From assembly GCA_018661145.1 (NCBI GenBank), contig JABJIU010000012.1:5007-69006 (forward strand): DNA of 64,000 nt, in the 5' to 3' direction. Positions 49,001-56,200 of this stretch are shown piece by piece. The notes under the pieces are model-generated. The model was not told where the DNA came from and searched no databases. It saw only the letters and a program-made list of their open reading frames with translations. Both the position numbers and the translations under genes were made by a program. Position 1 is the first letter of the stretch. Each line of letters starts with the position of its first letter. This DNA is from Pseudomonadota bacterium (lineage in GTDB: Bacteria; Pseudomonadota; Gammaproteobacteria; Arenicellales; UBA868).

Positions 49001-50880
49001 TGCAGCACGAAAACATCGGTCAGGCGGTTGTCACGCTCAACTCCGGCAAAGGTCAGGATCGCCTGGTAGCCCACGTTTGCCCGAGCCCTGGCGCGGAGAT
49101 CAATGTTGTCGAACTGCGCCAACATATAGCCAGCCTACTGCCTGAATACATGATTCCGTCTGCCTTCTCGATCCTGTCCAGCATACCGCTGACTGCAACC
49201 GGCAAGGTCGATCGAATACGGTTGCCGGATGCGGAGGCTGCACCTGAGCGACAGCGCATACCGCCCGAGACCGCTACCGAGCGCGCCCTCGCAGAGATAT
49301 TCGAGCAAGTGCTGGAAGTGAATGATCTCGGAGTGACCGACAATTTCTTTGAACTCGGCGGGCACTCACTTCTTGCGACGCGCCTCATTTCGCGTATCCT
49401 CGGTACTTTCGGAGCACAACTCGCACTGAGAAGCCTGTTCGAGGCACCGACGATCAGGGAGCTCGCACGGGTCATCGAGGCTGCTAACACCAACGCGATG
49501 CCCGAAGCAGTAATGAGTGTCGAACGGACCTACCCGCTACCACTCTCGTACGCGCAGGAACGACTCTGGTATCTGGACCGACTTTCGCCCGGGGCCGGCT
49601 ACAACATGCCAGCAGCGCTTCGGCTTCAGGGGCCTCTTAATCTAAACGCACTTCAGGGCGCATTTGACGCCATAATTGAACGGCACGAGGTCCTTAGAAC
49701 ACGTTTTGTCGAGCAAGCGGGCGTTCCCGTTCAGTGCGTGGATACCGAGCAGGCCGTCGAAATAAAAATGATTTCGTTGCGGTCTGGCAACCCGGACGAG
49801 CGCGCGGCAGAAGTGCGTCGGCTTGCAGAGACGCAAGCAGGCACGCCCTTCGAACTCGCCAAGGGGCCGCTTCTCCGTCTGACCCTCCTCGACCTCGGTC
49901 AGAGAGAACACGTCCTGATCATTGTGCTGCACCATATTATTGCCGATGGCTGGTCCATATCGGTGCTGACCCGCGAGCTGGTCGCCTTCTACGTCGCGCT
50001 TTCTAGAGGCGTTCCTCACGTGCTACCTCCATTGCCACTCCAGTACGGCGATTTCTCCTGCTGGCAACGAGGAACGCAGACCACTCGAATACTGGAGTTA
50101 CAACGGGAGTATTGGGCCGACAAACTGAAAGGTGCCGTCCCAGCCATTGCGTTGCCCGTGAGCAGGCAACGTGTCGGCAGGTCCGACATGAGCGGGGCAA
50201 CCGTTGCGTTCGAGCTACCCCAAGAACTTGGCGACGCCGTCAGGGTTCACGCACAGGCCACTAAAACAACCGTCTACGCAACGCTCCTGAGCGCCTTTCT
50301 CGCACTACTCTTTCGCATCAGCGGGCAGTCTGATCTGACCATTGGCACGCCAGTGGGTCATCGCCCGCGACCTGAATTCGAACCTCTTATTGGACTATTT
50401 CTGAACATGCTGCCCCTTCGAGTTCGCTGTGACGCGAACATGAGTCTTGCTGGATTGTGCGACGCGGTCCATGCGACTGCACTTGATGCCTTCGCTCAAG
50501 GCGACCTGCCCTTCGAGCAAATAGTGAATGCTGCAGAAACCAATAGAGAATCCACCCAATCGCCGCTATTCAACGTAGTGTTCGTGATGCAGAACGCACC
50601 AAGCACTGAACTGGTTCTGGATGGCATCGACATCACACCCGTCGAATTCGAATCCGTGGTGGCCAAGTACGACATCACGCTGGCGCTCAAGGATTCGGGC
50701 GGCTGCATCTCTGGTGGGCTTGAGTACGCAACCGACATACTCGACCTCGGAACAGCTAAACAATTGGTCGATGCGTTCATCGAGGTGGTAAACGCCATGA
50801 CCAACGACCCGTCTGCACTTCTGATGGATCGATCAACCAACCTAAACCAAGCCGTCGACGACGAGGACTTCACATTTTGA
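40042..50880 (+). CDS. trimodular NRPS with extra terminal C: C-A-T-C-A-T-C-A(Pro)-T-C
   Basis: 3612 residues. C1 is D-accepting (YPLAPMQEGML; HHIILDG from 144), matching the upstream epimerase. A1 reads DAWIAGLIMK (unassigned, probably nonpolar); T1 Ser999. C2 HHIVADG from 1185; A2 reads DVWYLGGVCK (unassigned; GVEP replaces the usual GGE); T2 Ser2047. C3 HHIVVDG from 2239; A3 reads DVQFVAHVVK, a proline-type code; T3 Ser3109. C4 (from about 3166) is a full condensation domain with HHIIADG from 3297, and the protein then ends in an acidic tail, VDDEDFTF. No A-T follows, so C4 must use the amino acid loaded by another protein, most likely the A-T-TE protein encoded at 53278-56685. No epimerase is present. 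The GTG start overlaps the upstream stop by 4 nt. Confidence 0.96.
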   Translation: MINRDNLQDLYPLAPMQEGMLFSWLMAPESNAYREQIVYRLRGPLDILRFEKAWKALAQRHDILRTVFVHDKADRPLQMVLKEVDVGFRTEDLRGQKREQRATHALACRQLEREQPFDLARELSSRVTVIRLSENEFEVVWTFHHIILDGWSVGLLMADLLRLYAGIALAPTPKPYSHYIKWLEARDQAASREFWCESLAGYAGQATLPSSRPGFTSPDYEAATTTFNFEPDETAGLERFAREQGVTTGALTHALWAILLSRYQSFGKDMSGGHDLVLGTVVSGRPPSLSGVDTMVGLFTNTVPLRLKFSDDDTLAEVLSRVQDGMLAVQEHAYLPLAELQSKSGMVEHVIAYENYPRDQQISASVSAGEFGFQVESVEALEQTPYDLNVVFVPGERLHVTFYFNSSHYSYQQIERLFEQLRTLALAIESSPRAKIRDLDLLPKPERALLATFTNDRIDRAGPKTISASVAQHIQATPDAPAIIVGDKVLTYEQLDRRVAQLGRVLCKEFGLAAGMRVAVAVERGPETPIAWLAIMRAGGVYVPIDPDFPAERTAFMVKDSNCAMVLTGAAHLQTLRATLKDVAVHDIRSLAAAGAIEPVHDDRMVDESAYVIYTSGSTGLPKGVAVGHLGVLNVVAHMGELYPIGLGDRVVFFASPSFDASIWEMCIALCHGATLVIADQATVADPGRFGAFLRHHGCTVTILPPSYVRLLELEDLSALKLLATGGEATDTVTAARLSGRLLYANLYGPTETSIMVTSHVVSPRTRYTRSVPIGAPIPNVEALVLDQENRLVPIGAPGELCVAGVNVALGYLNRPELNAERFPPHPMDDGQSMYRTGDIVRWLDDGTLELVGRVDDQVKVRGHRVELGEVQAALLSCPGVLQAAVTADQSPERTGELSAYIVSRADLSSAEIRKYLQRTLPEYMIPSLISFLSELPLTTQGKLDRAALPEIYPHRQSPSPTEVSFNPLETKLLDIWREVHGTPNAGVNESFLDLGGHSLTAIRLAVEIRKRIGYEVGVRDIFLHPTVADLALALHGGNTSIEASIPRIPDAPHYAVSAAQHRLWLIHNLGGDPVAYNVSGAFSIQGPVDVEALKRACFHLLARHEALRTTYSQHDGQPRQQLCPPADDTLVSTDVTTASNPHAEAMALFQQLSEQTFDLVHGPLIRMRLVKEGHEHHLLIVVLHHIVADGWSVDIIIRELSALYAAKTQGTDDGLPPLSVQYRDVSAWLNARPMTEHANYWRSKLGGRLAQLELPLDRPRPPTRTFRGTTHRYEIPDHVVRNLRVLARSANATPFMVLVAVVKILLSRYSGQSDILVGHPVAGRDHSDLKDQVGFFVNTIVLRDEVRADQAFSVFLAEIRQTVLEGIEHQAYPFDQLIEELGAVRTPSRHPVFDVMVSYEGSPSGILELPGLQVEPVDITSRTSKFDLLFAFNETAASIHAAIEYSTDVFNTSTVERMWGHLLTLLEAATAAPQTILQLLPMLTGEEHSPIQLGEPTLSATSTDDSLVSRIERAIATCAETTAVVCGDVRLSYRQLDKRTSALARRLVAAGVVRDVPVGLYIDRSVDMLTGIIGILKSGGAYLPLDPSLPPHRLRSMLNDAGATIVVSHTRLASEASPLGARVMLLDSTGSEADHVPLPLVGAVNLAYVMFTSGSTGRPNGVMVEHRNVLALLDAYEKLAPAQAELSGAALCPFGFDVSVWEIFSVLTHAGTLHLLAREDAANGLRLVEYLHKQGISSAYVPPALVDEVAKAIAESGRSSLNRLLVGVEPILQDTLDRLRTTVPGLRIVNGYGPTEATVCATFLLYEGRPGSDTPTPIGTAAAGYEVHILNADMEPVPKGVAGEIFVGGAGLSRGYAGNAPLTAQRFIPNPFARLAGKRLYRTGDLARILADGNIQFLGRRDQQMKLRGMRIEPGEIEYILCTSSAVLEAAVMLQDAPTGDKQLVAYVAGGITGEQVPQLRALLKTKLPEYMIPAAFVAVPSLPRTINGKVDRAALHLPATPLLAPQTAAGPLTATEERLLVLWSEVLQVEHLGCDDDFFELGGHSLLATRLLGRVHEATGIELPLRQLFEGRTIRETAAYLDALNSEKRDEPSRVPIDPVRRDATLRLSYAQERLWFLEQLEPGSAYNVPAILELDGELEPKRLEQAFNTVIDHHEVLRTSFISIDGQPAQEILASRPVSIPCHDLGNLDQSLQSAEVRHRAEALSSSPFDLVNDALVRAILLRLAPQRHVLLLSIHHIVVDGWSMNVLLKDLSASYRGKALARLPLQYADFAAWQRHKGYEGMLARQVDYWRHRLADLPPLLPLPIDHPRETERTRKAAIERFMIGTELVCAVKSRASELQVTPFMMTLAALGALLARTTGQKDIPIGTPIANRTRAELEDQIGFFANTIVVRLDLEDNPSYADLVRRTREATVDAYAHQDAPFEQIVSALQPERSLSHTPLFQVLFIMQHEETYSASLPGLQVRSLPQPATTAKFDLTVALEERNGTYTGAIEYDSSLFDPGTVRSMCSQFHTLLASAVGHPEERVSRLPLLTNAQREDIAERQTGNVAAISEAKTVGGLFAAQVQRTPLSVAIEDGYTKTTYAELDARACRLARHLRKHGAGRNVPVGLSISRNTDALVGLLAIIKVGAGVVPIDPSYPLERQSAMLRDAGVSLLVGMSLRQPADTIGPEHVDLQHIDLQRDAARIAGEPYEALPIENTPDDLFYLLFTSGSTGVPKGVQVPHRVITNLLAWGRTEDDFATPARTLQFTSMSFDVSFQEIFSCWAHGGTLVLIDDERRRDSMALLAFLQQYRIERLFAPYVALQGLAEAAINQPYDCLPTSLKQIVTAGEQLRTTRALVQLFTRLDECRLYNHYGPTETHVVTAHRLSGPPSEWPALPPIGRPLAGVRLYLLDEQQNHVPAGVIGELHVGGVAVASGYINRPGLTAERFLPDPHGDGSLMYRTGDLARHRTDGCYEFCGRADAQIKVRGFRVEPGEIEVALMQHENIGQAVVTLNSGKGQDRLVAHVCPSPGAEINVVELRQHIASLLPEYMIPSAFSILSSIPLTATGKVDRIRLPDAEAAPERQRIPPETATERALAEIFEQVLEVNDLGVTDNFFELGGHSLLATRLISRILGTFGAQLALRSLFEAPTIRELARVIEAANTNAMPEAVMSVERTYPLPLSYAQERLWYLDRLSPGAGYNMPAALRLQGPLNLNALQGAFDAIIERHEVLRTRFVEQAGVPVQCVDTEQAVEIKMISLRSGNPDERAAEVRRLAETQAGTPFELAKGPLLRLTLLDLGQREHVLIIVLHHIIADGWSISVLTRELVAFYVALSRGVPHVLPPLPLQYGDFSCWQRGTQTTRILELQREYWADKLKGAVPAIALPVSRQRVGRSDMSGATVAFELPQELGDAVRVHAQATKTTVYATLLSAFLALLFRISGQSDLTIGTPVGHRPRPEFEPLIGLFLNMLPLRVRCDANMSLAGLCDAVHATALDAFAQGDLPFEQIVNAAETNRESTQSPLFNVVFVMQNAPSTELVLDGIDITPVEFESVVAKYDITLALKDSGGCISGGLEYATDILDLGTAKQLVDAFIEVVNAMTNDPSALLMDRSTNLNQAVDDEDFTF

Positions 50881-50908
50881 ACTTTAGCAGCGCACGAGGT
50901 GCAAAGAG

Positions 50909-52918
50909 ATGCTGGTCCTAGGATGGCACGGCGGGCTCCGATCTGATGAGGCAACCGACCGAACCGGTGGCTACTCGACCCATGATGGTGCGGCGGTGCT
51001 GGTTCAAGACGGCAATATCGTTGCCGGCATAGAGGAAGAGCGGCTCAATCGAATAAAGCATTCGAATTTCTTCCCCGTTCTTAGTATCAGGTTCTGTCTT
51101 CAGCGCGCCGGCGCCCAACTGAGCGACGTTGACCTCATCGCACTGGATGCACAAGAGTCGGTGGTAGACGAATACGCGACCTTTCGTGCCCTGGTGGCAC
51201 CAGAGCAACCGTTGATAAGCGGGCGCGAGATGATAGCACGCGTGTTCGAGGACATTTTCGGCGATGACGTGCGTCACAAACTACGTTTCTGCCGACACCA
51301 TTTGGCCCATATATACAGTGCTTTGTATGCATCCGGAAAACCGCATGGACTCGCCGTGGCACTCGACGGCGAGGGCGACCAACGTTCCGGCATGGTAGCG
51401 ACGTTCACGGACTCCGGGATTACACCTTTACGCGAGTACTCTCCGGCTCAATCGCTAGGAGGTTTTTATACCACGGCGATCGCCATGCTTGGCTATCGCC
51501 GCTTTGATGAGTACAAGGTAATGGGGCTTGCGCCCTACGGTGACCCCACGAAATTTCGACCACTGTTCAGCTCGCTATACTCACTTCTTCCCGATGGTCA
51601 GTTCGAGTTCGTGCCTGATGGCCGACTTGTTAGCCTGTTCGCCGAGAAAGGCCTGTTGAGCCAGATTCGTCGGCGTGGTGAGCCCTTCACGCAGCTGCAC
51701 AAAGACCTGGCCGCAAGCCTGCAGGAAGCAGTAGAACGGGTAGCCATGCACATTTTCGAACACCAGTCTCTCTCGACCGGTGAACGGACCCTATGTTATT
51801 CTGGCGGGGTGGCGCACAACTGCACACTGAATGGGAAGTTGCTCTATAGCGGTCTGTTCGACAACATCTTTGTACAACCCGCAGCTCACGACGCAGGAAA
51901 CGCGCTAGGAGCGGCGCTGGCGGCCGGCGCCGATGAGGGCATGCCCCTGAGAGTCGGGAACCGGTTAAATCTCTACCTGGGCACCGATGTGGGGACAGAA
52001 GAGGTGATTGCAGAACGTCTGCAGGCCTGGAGCGGTTTGGTGCGTTACGAGCACCACAATGATATCACCGAACGTGCCGTTGACTTGCTTGTGGATGGCT
52101 CAGTCATCGGTTGGGTGCAGGGGTGCTCGGAATTCGGACCGCGCGCACTGGGTAACAGAAGCATTCTGGCTGACCCACGACCACCTGAGTTCAAGCACCT
52201 CATCAACGCGATGGTCAAGAAGCGAGAAGGGTTTCGACCTTTCGCACCCTCTGTTCTAGAGGAACAACTGCACAACTTCTTTGAGGTTCCGGACACGTGC
52301 CAGTCCCTCCCGCATATGGTTTTCGTGGTCAGAGTCAAAGAAAAGGTACGGGAGTTACTTGGCGCAATCACCCATGTGGACGGCACAGCGCGCGTACAGA
52401 CCGTCTCCCTGGACGACAACCCAAAGTATCACGCGCTAATAAAGGCTTTCGAAGATCGAACCGGCGTTCCGATACTGCTCAACACGTCCTTCAACAACGA
52501 CGTGGAACCAATAGTAGATTCAATCGACGATGCAGTGGTCTGCTTCCTGACCACCGACATCCACCATCTGGTGATCGGTAACCACCTGGTTTCCAAGCCG
52601 AAAGAGCTAGATCTACAAAGTATGCGCCTACTGATTCCGGGACTTCGGGCACATCAGAAGCTTGTACGTCAGACCCTTGAATCAGATCGTGATCACCATC
52701 GGCATTCCATTGAGAGTACAGCGAGCGACTTCTTCGTGAAACCGGCAATAGACATCACAAGTGACACTTTTGCGGTGTTGGCGGCAGCTGATGGTGCCAG
52801 CACGCTCGATGCAATTTGTCGCGCTGCGCACGGCTCTGATGAGGAGCGGTCAGGCGCGGTTGTGAGCGAGTGTGCATATCTATGGGCTCGGCGTGCGGTA
52901 GTCCTTCTACCGACCTGA
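50909..52918 (+). CDS. O-carbamoyltransferase 2 (NodU/TobZ/CmcH family)
   Basis: 669 residues, homologous along its whole length to the enzyme at 33534, including the C-terminal extension (ending LWARRAVVLLP). The Kae1-like half has HHLAH (His130, His131, His134) and DEYKVMGLAPYGDP. The carbamoyltransferase half has SGGVAHNCTLNGK, GCSEFGPRALGNRSI, KREGFRPFAPS and LLNTSFNNDVEP. A purine-rich AAAGAG precedes the ATG. Lying 28 nt after the trimodular NRPS gene, it is the last plus-strand gene of the core cluster. Two divergent copies, rather than one plus a decayed copy, argue for two acceptor hydroxyls or for a sequential reaction. Its 3' end abuts an IS256 fragment but keeps the same C-terminus as copy 1, so it appears complete. 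Confidence 0.95.
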   Translation: MLVLGWHGGLRSDEATDRTGGYSTHDGAAVLVQDGNIVAGIEEERLNRIKHSNFFPVLSIRFCLQRAGAQLSDVDLIALDAQESVVDEYATFRALVAPEQPLISGREMIARVFEDIFGDDVRHKLRFCRHHLAHIYSALYASGKPHGLAVALDGEGDQRSGMVATFTDSGITPLREYSPAQSLGGFYTTAIAMLGYRRFDEYKVMGLAPYGDPTKFRPLFSSLYSLLPDGQFEFVPDGRLVSLFAEKGLLSQIRRRGEPFTQLHKDLAASLQEAVERVAMHIFEHQSLSTGERTLCYSGGVAHNCTLNGKLLYSGLFDNIFVQPAAHDAGNALGAALAAGADEGMPLRVGNRLNLYLGTDVGTEEVIAERLQAWSGLVRYEHHNDITERAVDLLVDGSVIGWVQGCSEFGPRALGNRSILADPRPPEFKHLINAMVKKREGFRPFAPSVLEEQLHNFFEVPDTCQSLPHMVFVVRVKEKVRELLGAITHVDGTARVQTVSLDDNPKYHALIKAFEDRTGVPILLNTSFNNDVEPIVDSIDDAVVCFLTTDIHHLVIGNHLVSKPKELDLQSMRLLIPGLRAHQKLVRQTLESDRDHHRHSIESTASDFFVKPAIDITSDTFAVLAAADGASTLDAICRAAHGSDEERSGAVVSECAYLWARRAVVLLPT

Positions 52919-52924
52919 GCTATG

Positions 52925-53276
52925 CCCGCACCGTTGCCGGTTTGGATCTCCCGTTCCGGCAAATAACCTTGACGCACAACCCAGCGCCGCCCCTCGGCGT
53001 CGGTCAAATCAGCGTAAACCGCGATATGGCCCTCAACTTCAGCCTCAATCGCCTGGGCCAGAAATTGCTGCGCCTGGGCCCGAAGCCAGAAATTGCTGCG
53101 CCTGGGCCCGAAGCCAGAAATTGCTGCGCCTGGGCCCGAAGAATGTCCGTCAGAGGATCATCGGAAAATGAACTTGGATGGCGTAATTCAACAACTGTAT
53201 CGTCTCTCATGACGCACCCCTTTCTTCGGAAAATCGGCGTCTTCATCAACGCCAAAATACGCAACCTTCAATCTCC
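52925..53276 (-). pseudogene. IS256-family transposase fragment (5' end only)
   Basis: On the minus strand, ATG 53210 begins MRDDTVVELRHPSSFSDD then PLTDILRAQAQQFLA, a typical N-terminus of IS256/mutator-family transposases. After a disruption by three 28-bp tandem repeats the family sequence resumes (EVEGHIAVYADLTD, GRRWVVRQGYLPEREIQTG) and is lost about 20 nt short of the carbamoyltransferase stop. The catalytic DDE region is absent. The bases between 53211 and 53276 are probably the element's left end. It sits where the plus-strand cluster meets the minus-strand termination gene, so it may mark a rearrangement breakpoint. Confidence 0.75.
53057..53140. repeat. three perfect 28-bp tandem repeats
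   Basis: The unit GCCAGAAATTGCTGCGCCTG plus 8 more bases (GGCCCGAA) occurs at 53057-53084, 53085-53112 and 53113-53140 without a mismatch. It lies inside the IS256 transposase fragment. 28 is not a multiple of three, so the extra copies shift the transposase frame. Perfect identity suggests recent slippage or unequal exchange. Confidence 0.95.
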
Positions 53277-53277
53277 A

Positions 53278-56200
53278 TTAACGAGTTTCAGCCACAGCTC
53301 CTATTTCCTCACGCAGAACGTCAGCTACCCGGGCTACCAACGGCTCTCTGAGCAAATCGAAGTGTGTCCCCTCCAGCGAAACGACCCTCAGGGAATGCGT
53401 TACGAGGCTCTGCCAGCCGTGCTCGGAATCATTAGGGTCCAATACCGCACCTGCGATATCCTCCTGCGCGGCGAACATTAAAACGCTCCCGGCGTACGAC
53501 ACTGGATGGTAGGCCTCACACGCCGCACCGATGGCGCCGAAGACCCGTAGCAGTCGGCGAGCGTCCTCAACGCCGTAACCTTCTGGCACCAAGCTGGCGG
53601 CCCGAGCGCGTGAAACGACGTATTCGAGGCGACGCTCAGGATCTTGGCGAAGCAAGTCCTCTTCGGTAAGCGAGAGACTATCACCAAACAGGCTCAGGAC
53701 CTGTACTACCTCATCCGCGACCAGGTCGGCAGTCATCTTCAAGGCAGAAGGCGCGTAGGTATCAACAAGCGCCACCAGCGCCACAGTATGGCCGCGAGCG
53801 CGAAGCTGTTGCGCCATCTCGTAGGCGATTAGACCACCGGCTGACCAGCCGCACAGGTGGTATGGACCCGCGGGTTGACCCACCTGAATCGCGGACACAT
53901 AGGCCGAAGCCATAGCTTCGATCGTGTCGATAGGCGTTTGCCCTTCGAGCAAACCGCTGGCCTGCAGGGCATACACCGGATACTCCGGGCCAAGCGCATT
54001 TACCAGATCACCATAGCATGAAATAGATCCGCCCGCGGGATGGACGCAATACAGCGGCGGAAATACACCCTCGCCGCGCATGGTCACCAACGGCGACCAC
54101 TCCGGCAAACTTGTGCCCTGCTCACGGATCATGCGGGCCATATTTTCCACCGTGGGTTGATTCAGAACCGCAGTTAGTGGCAAATCGACACTGAATCGCT
54201 CCCTAACCTCTGCCAGCAGCCGAACTGCCAAGAACGAGTGTCCACCCAGGTCAAAGAAATTGGACCTGACCCCGATACCCTCGCGCTCGAGTAGTATTTC
54301 CCAGACAGCAACGACTTCCGTCTCAATAGCGTCGCGGGGCTGGACTGTCAGGGCATGCTCAATCGTTGCAACGACTGGCGGTCGTAACGCGTTTCGCGCA
54401 ATGCTACCCTTCGCGGTACGGGGCAACTTCAAAGACACGTCGAACAGTTCCGGCTGCATATAGTAGGGCAAGTGCGCTCTCAAGTGTTCCTGCATGCCGC
54501 CCACATCCACCATCTTAGGCTCGGATACCTCCACGTACGCAACCAGACGAATGTGACCCGGGGTGTCTTCTCGGATCACCACCGCGACATCGCCCACCAT
54601 TGGATACCGACGCAGCACGGCCTCGATCTCGGTCAGCTCAATTCGATGGCCCCGGACCTTTACCTGCGTGTCGGTGCGCCCCAGAAATTCGATCTGCCCG
54701 TCTGGCCTGAAACGCGCACGGTCACCTGTTCGATACAGACGCGCCCCCGGCACGGTGCCAAACGGATGAGGAACAAAGCGCTCCGCCGTTGCGGACCCAT
54801 TGCCAAGGTATCCGCGCGCCACGCCCAAACCGCCCAGCCACAGTTCACCCTCGCTACCAGGCACTACCGGACGCATGCCGGTGTCCAGCACGAACGTTTC
54901 CATATTTGCCATCGGTCGACCGATCGACGGGTCCCCCCTATCACCACCCGGATGACATCGTCCAATCGTGGCGCATACCGTCACCTCAGTAGGTCCGTAA
55001 GCGTTAAGAAACGTTCGTCCTGCAGACCAACGCTCGACAAGGCTTGCCGGACACGCCTCCCCTGCCACCACCAGCGTCGACAGCCCCGGCAATGGAGCGT
55101 CGGGAAGCAGTTCCAAGACCGAGGGTACAAGCGTAACATGTGTGATGCGTTCTCGTTTTAGAAACTGATGCAGGTTATCGCCCGGGAAGAGCTCGTCACG
55201 GCTTCCCAGGACTAGGGTCGCCCCAGCTGCAAGTGTCATGGCCATCTCGGAAACGGATGCATCAAAACCGAAGGATGCGAACTGCAGAACCCGGCTTGAC
55301 GCGTTCACATTAAACGCGCGAATCTGCGCCGCCGCCAAGTTCGCAAGCCCCCGGTGGTGACACGCCACCCCCTTCGGATTGCCGGTCGAGCCCGAGGTGT
55401 AAATGATGTAGGCAAGGTTGTCAGGAACTGATTCTACGTGGTCTGTTAAATCCACTTGGGCGGTATCCGCAGTCTTTGCGCTCGAATCCGGTTCCAGTGA
55501 TGGGCAGGACAGATCGCCCAACCGCGCATGGCCCGTTGGGTCAGCGATCACGACTCGTGGCCCAGCCTGCCCAAGCATGTACTGGAGTCGGGCACCCGGA
55601 TTTTCTGGGTCGAGAGGCAGGAAGGCCCCACCCGCCTTCAGTACGGCAAGAACTGAAACGACGCGCGCTATCGATGGTTGAAGGCACAAACCGACGACCC
55701 GCTCTGGGCCGACGTCGAGCCGTCTTAGACGCATAGCGAGCTGGTCCGAGCGCGCATCCAGTTCCCTATAGGTTAGGCGCTCGCCAGCACACTCGACTGC
55801 CGTTGCTTCGGGGGTTTCCGTTGCTCGAAGCCTGAACGCTGTGTGCAATAGCGTATCGTCGAGCAGCTCCGGCGCCTGCATCCACTTCGTCAGAACCTGG
55901 GATTTCTCAGTGCTCGTCAGCAGGTCCAAGTCGGCCAGGCGCACATCAGGGTTTATAACGCCCGCAGACAATGCTTCGCCAAGGCGCCATTTGAAGCGCT
56001 CAATGGTTGACTCGTCGAACAGAGCTGGCTTGTAAGTAATCTCAAGACCCAGCGCCTCCTCAGTCGGCGACATCAGAATGGCTATGTCCTCCGTCGTAGA
56101 GGGCAACGGACCGTGCAGGCCAGTACAACGGACGGATACATCAAAAAGAGGATATCTCCCGGCCTCTTCAGAAAGCCCTAAATCCCTGACTATGGAGGTA

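Noticed and set aside
52800..52918. Truncation of the second carbamoyltransferase by the IS256 fragment
   Set aside because: Its C-terminus matches the end of the first copy residue for residue in pattern (LW then a VVLLP or LVLP ending), so the gene appears complete.
53057..53140. CRISPR-like array
   Set aside because: The 28-bp units are directly adjacent with no spacers and lie in a transposase fragment; no cas genes are in the window.
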